Origin: SCTM01 sp965279655
GTDB lineage: Bacteria; Pseudomonadota; Alphaproteobacteria; Rhodospirillales; Rhodospirillaceae
Assembly: GCA_965279655.1 (NCBI GenBank)
Contig: OZ257255.1
Span: 2,108,001-2,172,000, forward strand
Length of the DNA stretch: 64,000 nucleotides
Direction: 5' to 3'
Part shown: positions 8,631-16,315 of the stretch, piece after piece
Position numbering within the stretch: position 1 is the first letter of the stretch
How the letters are laid out: each line of letters begins with the position of its first letter
The notes under the pieces: generated by a model
Told to the model about the DNA's origin: nothing
The model's input: the letters and a program-made list of their open reading frames with translations, nothing else
The model's database searches: none
Program-made: the position numbers and the translations under genes

Positions 8631-8666
8631 GAAGCGCCCCGGCGGGAACCTGCCGGGGCGCTTCTC
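8631..8666. terminator. GC-rich bidirectional terminator
   Basis: Thirteen-base arms GAAGCGCCCCGGC and GCCGGGGCGCTTC flank an 8-base loop. It lies between the convergent PCuAC gene and the membrane protein gene on the minus strand and can serve both. It belongs to a set of near-identical hairpins in this window. Confidence 0.85.
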
Positions 8667-8678
8667 CTTGAGTACGGA

Positions 8679-9047
8679 CTAGGCGGCCCGCGTTTCCGTC
8701 AGTTCGACCCGCGTCACATTGGAATTCGAGGCCGATGGAACACCGCGCCTCTCGATCCTCTTGCGCCGGGCCGAAATCGTCAGGCCCCAGAAACCCAAGG
8801 CGATCGCCCAACTCGTGACAAACAGGGGCCAGAACGCAGGCCCTTCGCCGAACAGCATGATTCTGGCGAAGAAGGGTTCCCGGACCAACGCCACCCACCA
8901 CGGCGCCGTCGGAGACTGCGCAGGTCCCCACTGAGCGCCCAGGTAGATCGGCGCGATTAGCAGAACCGCGAGCACGGTGAAAATCGCCGCGATGCGAAGG
9001 GAATTCCGTGGCTCACGAAGCCAAGCGACAAACTGTGAAATGGCCAT
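8679..9047 (-). CDS. Small membrane protein of unknown function
   Basis: A 122-residue protein with two predicted membrane spans (about 18-37 and 70-95), the first following a basic start, and a hydrophilic Arg/Ser-rich C-terminus. No family recognised. The ATG has a strong GGGAGGAAGAG ribosome site and the frame ends just beyond the shared terminator, which supports a real gene. It is convergent with the copper operon and divergent from the porin region; no functional link is visible. Confidence 0.65.
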   Translation of the reverse strand: MAISQFVAWLREPRNSLRIAAIFTVLAVLLIAPIYLGAQWGPAQSPTAPWWVALVREPFFARIMLFGEGPAFWPLFVTSWAIALGFWGLTISARRKRIERRGVPSASNSNVTRVELTETRAA

Positions 9048-9401
9048 CTCTTCCTCCCGGTTTTGGGCAGGACCATGGCGCGACCGCTACAGGATCCGCG
9101 CATGGACACTGCTAGGCGGACGACGATCTGGGACTTCCAAACTGCCCTTTCAAGGGGGTCGGAAGCCGACCTTGCGCATTTTTTTCGATGCCGCGGCTGC
9201 GCGCAGGAGGAGCCGGGCGGTGCTCGGAGGGATCGGTGGGGGACACGGCAGAACCCCCCGAAATGCGGCACGGACGTCCGACATGGCCCAAAGGAGGTAA
9301 CCCTTTGAGTACCTTCCCACCCTTACGAGTTGATGTGGCCTCTCCCAGAGTAGCTTACAGCTGCCGTCCTCATTAACCATACGCAGCGAAGGCTCTTGGT
9401 T
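9048..9401. other. 354-base gap upstream of the porin, with hairpin and strong ribosome site
   Basis: No long gene is supported here. It holds a short hairpin GGTCGG-AAG-CCGACC near 9157-9172 followed eight bases later by a run of seven T (about 9179-9186), which could be an attenuator for plus-strand transcription. At 9292-9300 there is a perfect AAAGGAGGT ribosome site. I do not recognise any known riboswitch. Confidence 0.4.
9305..9376 (+). CDS. Possible 23-residue leader peptide
   Basis: A TTG codon six bases after the perfect AAAGGAGGT at 9292-9300 opens a 23-codon frame that ends in TAA 25 bases before the porin ATG. The predicted peptide has no recognisable motif. The only support is the ribosome site, which is the strongest in the whole window, and the position just ahead of the porin gene, where a translated leader could influence expression. 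It may equally be a chance frame. Confidence 0.25.
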   Translation: MSTFPPLRVDVASPRVAYSCRPH

Positions 9402-10640
9402 ATGGATAGCCGCCCAAGCGACGAGATCCGACCCAAACGCCGAAACAACACGTGCGCGATCGCGCTGATGATTGGCTCCGTTTGGGTTTCTCATACGCCC
9501 ACAGCCGTCGGGGCCGACGAACCGCCGATCGATATTGCAGTGACATACGTCGCGGACGTACTGACTAACACGCGCGGCGGTCTCAAGACGGGGACCGCAT
9601 ATCTCGATGACATTCGGATTTCCGCCACAGTCGATATGGATCGCGCGCTCGGTCTGGAAGGCGGAACGCTGCTGGTTTCCGGGCGCAGGTTCAACTCCAG
9701 CGATTTCAACGGGCGCCTGGGCGGCGAATTCCAGAAAATCAGCAACATCGACACCGAGCCGGGAACGCGCCTTTACGAAGCTTGGTACCAGCACGCTTTT
9801 GCCGCGGACCGCCTCACGCTCAAAGGCGGGCTCTATGATCTCAACTCGGAGTTCGACGTCAACACGGTCGGAATCGTGTTCTTGAACTCATCACACGGCA
9901 TCGGCACGGACTTCGGTCAAACCGGCCAAAACGGACCGTCAATCTTCCCTGTTACGTCACTCGCTGGGCGGATTGCCTGGCAAGATCCGTCGGGACTGAC
10001 ATTGAAAGCGGCCGTGCTGGACGGGATTCCCGGAGATCCCGCATTCCCAAACCGCACCGCGATAAAGCTGGCCAATGGAGATGGCGCGCTCATAACCGCG
10101 GAAATCGGTTACGCGTGGGAAGGCGGACAAGTTTATCTCGGCGGGTGGAATTACACGGCGCGCTTCGACGATCTTATTGCCACGACGCCAACCGGAGATG
10201 CGCTTAGGCGCGGTGGCAATCGTGGCGGATATGGACTGTTGTCGTCACAGCTTCTTCAAAGCGATGACGGACCGACCGTCGAAGGCTTCGTTCGGGTGGG
10301 CGTCGCCCAACCATCCATCAACACCGTTGCGCGTTATATCGGCGTCGGCCTTACAGCCACCGGCTTGATACGCAGCCGGCGCGATGACGTGGCTGGCATT
10401 TCGGTCGCGTCGGCACATTCGGGCAAACCGTTCCAGCGGGCCGGAAGCAACGCAGGCATGCCGGTGACGACTCACGAGACAATCATCGAAGCGACGTATC
10501 GCGCCAACCTGACGCCGTGGCTCAGTCTCCAGCCCGACTTGCAATACGTCATCCATCCCGGGTTCGATCCGACACTGAAGAACAGCGTGATCGTGGGTTT
10601 GCGCTTCGAAATCTCGCCCTCCGAAGCCCTCCGGCGCTGA
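9402..10640 (+). CDS. OprB-like carbohydrate porin
   Basis: A 412-residue outer-membrane protein with a signal region (about 15-38) followed by 'DIAVTYVADVLTNTRGG', typical of OprB-family substrate-selective porins, then alternating beta-strands such as 'RLYEAWYQHAF' and 'LTLKGGLYDLNSEFD'. The last strand ('VIVGLRFEI') is followed by about eight polar residues instead of ending in an aromatic residue. It would let sugars or other small solutes diffuse through the outer membrane. ATG 9402 is used because a GAAGG ribosome site lies nine bases ahead; a TTG at 9396 is also in frame. A chemoreceptor gene follows within 30 bases, suggesting co-expression. Confidence 0.88.
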   Translation: MDSRPSDEIRPKRRNNTCAIALMIGSVWVSHTPTAVGADEPPIDIAVTYVADVLTNTRGGLKTGTAYLDDIRISATVDMDRALGLEGGTLLVSGRRFNSSDFNGRLGGEFQKISNIDTEPGTRLYEAWYQHAFAADRLTLKGGLYDLNSEFDVNTVGIVFLNSSHGIGTDFGQTGQNGPSIFPVTSLAGRIAWQDPSGLTLKAAVLDGIPGDPAFPNRTAIKLANGDGALITAEIGYAWEGGQVYLGGWNYTARFDDLIATTPTGDALRRGGNRGGYGLLSSQLLQSDDGPTVEGFVRVGVAQPSINTVARYIGVGLTATGLIRSRRDDVAGISVASAHSGKPFQRAGSNAGMPVTTHETIIEATYRANLTPWLSLQPDLQYVIHPGFDPTLKNSVIVGLRFEISPSEALRR

Positions 10641-10669
10641 AGACTTAACGACGCATCAGGATGCCCGTC

Positions 10670-12364
10670 ATGAAATCGACTCTCTCGATCCAGACCAAGT
10701 TCTCGATCGTCGCCGCAATCGCAATAGCAATCGCGATCGGGGGCGGCGTGGAGCACTTCCTCACATTGAGATCCTCCATTGATCATGCGGAGGGCTCTCA
10801 GGTGGCAGGCACGCTCATGCGGCAGCACCTGGACGGCGACATGATGCATGATGCCATTCGGGCGGACGTCTTGAAGGCGACGCTTGGGCTGACGCTTAAG
10901 GATCGCGAGATGATTACGGAAGCAAAGGCCGACGCCGTTCAGCACGGAGAGCGGTTCCTCGCCAATCTTGTCAAGAACCTGGAATTGCCGCTTCCGCAGG
11001 AGATCAAGTCCTTGTTCCTGCAGGAGCAGCCCGCGCTCAAAGCCTACAACCGCTCGGCGGCAGAATATATCGATGTTGCATTGGCTGACGTGACGAATGG
11101 AACGAGCCGCACCAAAGAGCTTCTTCCGGGATTTGAGGACGCCTTTGGGGTTCTGGAAAAAGCTCAAAGCGACTTGAGTGACCAAGTTGAAGGATATGCC
11201 GACTCTCTCAAGAATGATCAGGTCTCCAGCGCATCCCGGGCAAGAGCGGTTGGAATCGCGACGTCTCTGCTGATCATTCTGATCACCACATCGATTCCGA
11301 TATTTTCGCGCATATACCTTTTTAGACCGCAGGCCGAACTGCTTGATGCAATGCAGGCGCTCGCGGATGGCCGCAGCGGTGTGGAGATTCCGTCGACCGG
11401 CAGGACAGACGAAGTCGGCCAGATGGCGGCAGCTCTTCGGGTTTTTCAACGCAACGCCGAAGAGAAGACGCGGCTGGAGGCCGAGCAACAAGAGGCCAAG
11501 ATAGCACAAGAGAAGTCACGCCGCGCTGGCGTCTTGGAGATCGCCGACAGATTCGAGCGCCAAATCGGAGAACTGGTGAGAAACGTGGTCTCGGCATCCG
11601 CTCAATTGAAATCGACGGCCGAAGCCATGTCGGCAACCTCGTCTCAGGCAGCGGATCAGGCATCGCAGGTGACCAGCGCTTCCGAGATCACGACTCAAAA
11701 CATCAGCACCGTTGCCGCGGCGACAGAGGAGCTTTCTCAATCGTTCTTGGGAATCAACCAACGCGCCGAAGATTCGATCAAGATCGTCAATGAAGCCGTG
11801 AGCAAGACGACGGAGACGGCTGCAAAGGTGAAGCAAATGGAGGCTGCGGCCCGAAAGATCGGGGAGGTCGTCAAATTGATTGGCGATGTCGCAGAGCAAA
11901 CAAACCTTCTGGCCCTGAATGCGACGATTGAAGCCGCGCGCGCCGGCGATGCGGGAAAGGGATTCGCCGTCGTCGCCGCCGAGGTTAAGGCGCTCGCCAC
12001 GCAAACCGCCAAGGCAACCGGCGAAGTCGAGACTCATGTTCGAGTGGTAGAGAATGCGGTTCGAGAGTCGACCGAGGCCATGGAGGCCGTGCGTACGACG
12101 ATCGAGAAGGTCAATGTAATCTCTAAGGACATTGCCGGCGGCGTACGCGAACAAAGCGCCGCGACAGCTGAGATCGCGCAGAGCGTCTTGGCAGGCTCCC
12201 ACGGCTCGTCGGAGATACAACTCAACATCGGTGGAGTTCTCCAATCCACGCAGAAAACGGGAGCCGCCGCGGAAGAGGTGCTTTCCGCTGCCAACAAGTT
12301 GAACTCGAGTGGACGCGACTTGCAGCAGCAGGTGACGGTTTTCTTGGACGAGATAAGGGCGTAA
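10670..12364 (+). CDS. Methyl-accepting chemotaxis protein
   Basis: A membrane chemoreceptor of about 564 residues that signals to CheA/CheW. There are two membrane spans (about 8-28 and 190-212) enclosing a helical periplasmic ligand domain of about 160 residues, a HAMP domain (about 213-265) and a C-terminal MCP signalling domain. The family's most conserved hairpin tip is intact (EQTNLLALNATIEAARAG, about residue 405). No C-terminal CheR-docking pentapeptide is seen. ATG 10670 has a CAGGA site eight bases upstream; ATG 10661 in the same frame is the alternative. It directly follows the OprB-like porin, so its attractant may be the porin's substrate. Confidence 0.93.
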   Translation: MKSTLSIQTKFSIVAAIAIAIAIGGGVEHFLTLRSSIDHAEGSQVAGTLMRQHLDGDMMHDAIRADVLKATLGLTLKDREMITEAKADAVQHGERFLANLVKNLELPLPQEIKSLFLQEQPALKAYNRSAAEYIDVALADVTNGTSRTKELLPGFEDAFGVLEKAQSDLSDQVEGYADSLKNDQVSSASRARAVGIATSLLIILITTSIPIFSRIYLFRPQAELLDAMQALADGRSGVEIPSTGRTDEVGQMAAALRVFQRNAEEKTRLEAEQQEAKIAQEKSRRAGVLEIADRFERQIGELVRNVVSASAQLKSTAEAMSATSSQAADQASQVTSASEITTQNISTVAAATEELSQSFLGINQRAEDSIKIVNEAVSKTTETAAKVKQMEAAARKIGEVVKLIGDVAEQTNLLALNATIEAARAGDAGKGFAVVAAEVKALATQTAKATGEVETHVRVVENAVRESTEAMEAVRTTIEKVNVISKDIAGGVREQSAATAEIAQSVLAGSHGSSEIQLNIGGVLQSTQKTGAAAEEVLSAANKLNSSGRDLQQQVTVFLDEIRA

Positions 12365-12449
12365 GCCCGGCTCGAAATGACCCCGCACCGGTCGATGACG
12401 CCTTGCAATACAGAGTCTAAGCTTCGCGCTTAGTCAGGGACCAAAACTC

Positions 12450-12483
12450 GAAGCGCCCCGGCGGGAAACCGCCGGGGCGCTTC
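12450..12483. terminator. GC-rich hairpin terminator
   Basis: Arms GAAGCGCCCCGGC and GCCGGGGCGCTTC with loop GGGAAACC, followed by TCT. The arms are identical to those of the hairpin at 8631. It ends the porin/chemoreceptor transcript. Confidence 0.85.
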
Positions 12484-12598
12484 TCTATGGCTACCATCGT
12501 GGCGCCCAGGCGCGAGGCGCCTTCCCTGTGGGCCTCCGTCAACGGTATGGTGCGCACCGGGGCGCCGGGTCGTTCCCGGCACGATAAGCGGGGACACA

Positions 12599-13825
12599 AT
12601 GACAGCAGAGACTTCTGAACTCCGGCGCGGATGGCCGATGGTCGTCACGGCGTCCGTTGGCGTCGGCACGGGACGCACGGCCCTGTTCATCTTCTCCACC
12701 GGCGTCGTCACGAAATCCCTGCAAGAGGAATTCGGGTGGGGCCGTGGCGACGTCCAGTCCATGATCGCGGTCGCCACCCTCGGCGTTCTGCTGGCCTCCC
12801 CGATCGTCGGTCAAATGATGAACCGCGTCCGACTGCGGCCCTTGATCATGACGTCGACCGTTCTCATCGGCCTGACTTTCGCGTTGATCGGCCCGCTGAC
12901 TAACTCGCTCTGGACCTTCTACGGCCTCGCGTTCGTATGTTCCGTGCTCGGCTCCGGCACTCTGCCGGTGACCTGGAGCCGCGCGATCTTCGACTGGTTT
13001 TCGGTGCAGCGGGGCCTGGCGCTGGGCCTGGCCTTGATGGGCAGCGGGCTTGCCTCTTTCCTCATGCCGTCCTACGCGGCTTGGCTCCTGTCGGACTTCG
13101 GATGGCGCAACGTCTATATCGGCATCGGACTGCTGCCCTTGGTGCTATCGCTGCCGCTGAGCTATTTCTTTCTTAAACCGCCGCCGGAAAAAGTCGCGGC
13201 GGCAGTGCGGCGCGAAGCCCAAAACGGCATCATGCTGCGCGAGGCGGTGCGCGGATATCGCTTTTGGGTGATCGGAATCAGCTTCTTCCTCGCGAGCTTC
13301 GCGACCGGCGGAATTGTCGCCCATCTCGTCCCGATGATGACGGATCGCGGCTACGACCTAAAGGCGGCGGCCTGGATCGCGGGCGCGCAAGGGTTGGCGG
13401 TGATAGCTGGACGCGGGTTCACGGGATACCTTCTCGACAAGATTTGGGCCCCGGGCTTGGCGGCCGTGGTGATCGTGTTGCCGATCGTATCGTGCCTCGT
13501 GCTCGCCGGCGGCGTGCAGAGCACGGCGGTAATGCTGGTGTCGGTCGTCCTGGTCGGCTTCGCGGCCGGCGCGGAGTTCGACATGGTCGCCTACCTAACC
13601 GCCCGCTATTTCGGATTGAAGTACTTCGGGTCCCTGTACGGCGTCCTCTATGCCTTCTACGTCAGCGCGTCCGGTTTCGCCCCAGGCCTGTTCGGCAAGG
13701 CGTTCGATGCAACCCAGAACTACACGCTGATCCTGAACCTCTCCGCCGCCGCGCTGGTGGTGGGCGGGATCATGGTGCTCACGCTGGGACGGTATCCCGA
13801 GGGAACTGCGCCAGCGCGCCACTAG
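12599..13825 (+). CDS. MFS transporter, monocarboxylate (OFA-like) type
   Basis: A 408-residue inner-membrane carrier with 12 predicted helices. The opening 'GWPMVVTASVGVG', the 'FGWGRGDVQ' loop and the 'YFGLKYFGSLYGVLYAF' stretch near residue 340 resemble the oxalate/formate and monocarboxylate group of MFS carriers. Substrate unknown; an organic acid is the best guess. The ATG has a GGGGA ribosome site. It is followed after 59 bases by two coupled genes for secreted proteins on the same strand, which may form one transcription unit with it. Confidence 0.85.
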   Translation: MTAETSELRRGWPMVVTASVGVGTGRTALFIFSTGVVTKSLQEEFGWGRGDVQSMIAVATLGVLLASPIVGQMMNRVRLRPLIMTSTVLIGLTFALIGPLTNSLWTFYGLAFVCSVLGSGTLPVTWSRAIFDWFSVQRGLALGLALMGSGLASFLMPSYAAWLLSDFGWRNVYIGIGLLPLVLSLPLSYFFLKPPPEKVAAAVRREAQNGIMLREAVRGYRFWVIGISFFLASFATGGIVAHLVPMMTDRGYDLKAAAWIAGAQGLAVIAGRGFTGYLLDKIWAPGLAAVVIVLPIVSCLVLAGGVQSTAVMLVSVVLVGFAAGAEFDMVAYLTARYFGLKYFGSLYGVLYAFYVSASGFAPGLFGKAFDATQNYTLILNLSAAALVVGGIMVLTLGRYPEGTAPARH

Positions 13826-13884
13826 ACGATATGTGAGAACCAGAGCGCTTGGCATACACGCGGGGGCTACAGTAGGCTGCGGCC

Positions 13885-15006
13885 ATGAAACGCTTCAGCC
13901 TTCCGCTCCTCGCATCCCTTGTTGTCGCCTGTGTGCCCTTTGGGCCTCTCGGTGGCCCGGCCGCAGCCGCGGAGTCGCCAAAAACCCGCACGCTGGGGTT
14001 CGTGGTTCGCGATTGGTTCACGTCGATCTACAACAGCAAGTTCGTGGACGAATGTCCCGAGGGACTGGCGCTGAGTAACGACGAAATCTACTGGCGAAGC
14101 CTTTCTCCCGTCGAGCGCGCCAAGTTCACCGAGAACGGCACCATCCAGACCTTGAACCGCAATCCCCGGGCAATGCGGCGTGGCCCTGACGGTGAGAACG
14201 TCTGCCTCAATCAGACGATTGTCACGGACCCGCCTATGCGCATTGTCGAGGGGAAATTCGCCTATGGCGTCAACCTCGACGGGACAACCGACGGACGCGC
14301 GACGCCGAAAACTTGCGCGCACGAAAAATTTACCCATCCGGACGGCACGCCGGGCATCGACAACCAGATGTATCGTCTGGTCGGATGCGTCTATGGCTGG
14401 CGCCGCGGCGGCTTGCCGGAACTGAACGCGCACGAAGGCCGCCGGACCAGCGGCCTCGGCATGACCCTCATTGAAATCAGCGGCGTGACCGATCCCCGCA
14501 ACTCCGACAACGTGACCATCAGCTTCCATCGCTCGATCGATCAATTCGCGCTGGACGGTTCGGGCAAGCCGCTGCCCTTCTCGAGCTACAAGATCGACAC
14601 CGCGGACGGAAAGAACCGGTACGGTGATTCGATCAAAGGGAAGATCAAGGACGGCGTCCTCACGACCGACCGGGGCGATGTGCGTCTGCCGTTCTACGGC
14701 AACTACGGCTTCATGCACCCTGCCATCCGCGATATGGGACTGCGCCTCGAGATCGCGCCCGATGGCGCGACCGCCAAGGGCCAGGTCACCGGGTATTACA
14801 ACCTGGATGAATTCCTCCACTACGTCGGCGGCATGGTCGGGAAGGCCTCGACCGCCGACGACTGCCCCGCGATGTACGTCGCCGCGCACGAACTCGCCGA
14901 CGGCTATCCCGATCCCAAAACGGGACAGTGCACGCATATTTCGGCGGCCTTCGACATCGGTACCTATGCGGCGTTCATCATCCATCCGGACAAGAAGAGC
15001 CCGTGA
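13885..15006 (+). CDS. Secreted protein of unknown function
   Basis: A 373-residue protein with a signal peptide (about 1-30, cut after AAAA). Not recognised. Visible features are scattered cysteines (in 'FVDECPEG', 'ENVCLN', 'KTCAHE', 'VGCVYGW', 'DDCPAMYVAAHELAD' and 'GQCTHIS') that could form disulfides, and a Tyr/Gly-rich C-terminal half without repeats. The stop codon overlaps the next start (TGATG), so it is translationally coupled to the PF03640 repeat protein. Together they suggest an envelope pair, possibly redox-related, but that is inference. Confidence 0.8.
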   Translation: MKRFSLPLLASLVVACVPFGPLGGPAAAAESPKTRTLGFVVRDWFTSIYNSKFVDECPEGLALSNDEIYWRSLSPVERAKFTENGTIQTLNRNPRAMRRGPDGENVCLNQTIVTDPPMRIVEGKFAYGVNLDGTTDGRATPKTCAHEKFTHPDGTPGIDNQMYRLVGCVYGWRRGGLPELNAHEGRRTSGLGMTLIEISGVTDPRNSDNVTISFHRSIDQFALDGSGKPLPFSSYKIDTADGKNRYGDSIKGKIKDGVLTTDRGDVRLPFYGNYGFMHPAIRDMGLRLEIAPDGATAKGQVTGYYNLDEFLHYVGGMVGKASTADDCPAMYVAAHELADGYPDPKTGQCTHISAAFDIGTYAAFIIHPDKKSP

Positions 15007-16109
15007 TGGCAGCGCGCGGAAATCTGTTCGCGGCGCTGTTTGCGTTCGCCCTGCTCCCCGCGACTGCGGTACTCGCCGCGGCGCCTGCGCCGCCGGCGCA
15101 GGTCACGCTGCGGCCCCAGGGCTATGGGTGGATCCTCGCCGACAGCAAGGGGATGACTCTTTACACGAACGTGAAGGATCAAGTCGGCGGCAAGTCGACT
15201 TGCGTGGCTGAGTGCGCGGAAACCTGGACGCCCCTGATCGCGCCGGACGATGCCAAGGCTTTCGGCGAGTGGTCGCTCGTGGCCCGCGCCAACAACGCGC
15301 GTCAATGGGCGTTTCGCGGCAAGCCGCTGCATACCTACACCCACGACGTTTCCCCCGGGGACCAGACCGGCGATGACATGCTTCAGCAGTGGTCGGTCGC
15401 CGTCAAATATCTCGCGACGCCGCCGGGCTTCTCGGTCGCAAAAACCGCCAACGGCCATTTGCTCGTCGATCAGAAGCGGATGACGCTCTACGTGTCGAAG
15501 GCGGACGGCGAGAACACGTCCAAGTGCACGGACGCATGCGCGCGCGTGTGGCAGCCGGTCGAGACCGGACAGATCGTCGCCGCGACCGAAGCGGATTGGT
15601 CCATCGTGGAACGCCCTGACGGTACCCGGCAGTGGGCTTATAAGGCGAAGCCGCTGTATCGGTATGCCCGCGACTTCGCGCCCGCGGAGGTCACCGGCGA
15701 CCAAGTGGACGGCCATTCCATAGTCGTCCTTCAGCCGCCGCCGCCGAACCCACCGTGGGTCACGTCCCATCAATCGGACGGCGGCGAGATTCTGGCGGAC
15801 GCGGCGGGCAAGACCTTGTACGCGCTCGACCTGTCGCGCCCGCCGGCCTTCGTCATCGGGTTCGCGAAACCGAAGGACGCCTTGCACAACTGGCGTCCGG
15901 TCGCCGCAGTCCCCGACGCCCAGCCGGTCGGTTTCTGGTCGATCGTCAAGGGCGAGGATGGCGCGCCGCAGTGGGCCTATAAGAACATGCCCCTGTACAC
16001 GAACATGCGCGACAAAGAGCCGGGCGACCTCAACGGCGTGCGCAGAATGGATTGGTACTGGCGCACCATCATGAAGAACGGCCTATCGCTGCCGGGCTCC
16101 GGGCTCTGA
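15006..16109 (+). CDS. Secreted protein with three PF03640-type repeats
   Basis: A 367-residue protein with a signal peptide (about 1-26). It contains three copies of the 'secreted repeat of unknown function' (lipoprotein_15, PF03640): each has a 'G..L.D..GMTLY' opening, a Cys-x3-Cys segment followed by W-x-P, and a 'RQWAFRGKPLHTY' close. Copies lie at about 33-140, 142-248 and 252-360. In the first two the cysteine pairs are intact (STCVAEC and SKCTDAC); in the third both are lost, as the stretch is replaced by 'RPPAFVIGF'. Start ATG 15006 overlaps the upstream stop codon. Function unknown; such repeats are often seen in electron-transfer or envelope-stress settings. Confidence 0.85.
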   Translation: MAARGNLFAALFAFALLPATAVLAAAPAPPAQVTLRPQGYGWILADSKGMTLYTNVKDQVGGKSTCVAECAETWTPLIAPDDAKAFGEWSLVARANNARQWAFRGKPLHTYTHDVSPGDQTGDDMLQQWSVAVKYLATPPGFSVAKTANGHLLVDQKRMTLYVSKADGENTSKCTDACARVWQPVETGQIVAATEADWSIVERPDGTRQWAYKAKPLYRYARDFAPAEVTGDQVDGHSIVVLQPPPPNPPWVTSHQSDGGEILADAAGKTLYALDLSRPPAFVIGFAKPKDALHNWRPVAAVPDAQPVGFWSIVKGEDGAPQWAYKNMPLYTNMRDKEPGDLNGVRRMDWYWRTIMKNGLSLPGSGL

Positions 16110-16150
16110 CCGTTGGTTTAAGACGCGCGCTGAGTCTGAGACACTTAAAC

Positions 16151-16191
16151 GAAGCGCCCCGGTAGGAAACCGCCGGGGCGTTTGTCTTTTT
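16151..16191 (+). terminator. GC-rich hairpin terminator with T-tract
   Basis: Arms CGCCCCGG and CCGGGGCG, followed by TTTGTCTTTTT, ending the MFS and secreted-protein transcript upstream of tex. Same family as the hairpins at 8631 and 12450. Confidence 0.85.
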
Positions 16192-16315
16192 CCACAGGCC
16201 GAATCGGTCGACGTGCTCGGCGTATCCCAGCGCGCAAAGTCAACGAAGGAAACTTCTTGGCTTCCGCGCCACGCTGTTCTTATCTCCCCGCCCCACCGTA
16301 CTTGTCAGGGACACG

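Noticed and set aside
9150..9794. 214-codon minus-strand frame over the porin leader and start
   Set aside because: No ribosome site or recognisable domain, and it overlaps the porin signal region.
12599..13825. Frame-shifted overlapping open frames inside the MFS gene
   Set aside because: They are out-of-frame readings of the transporter with no independent support.
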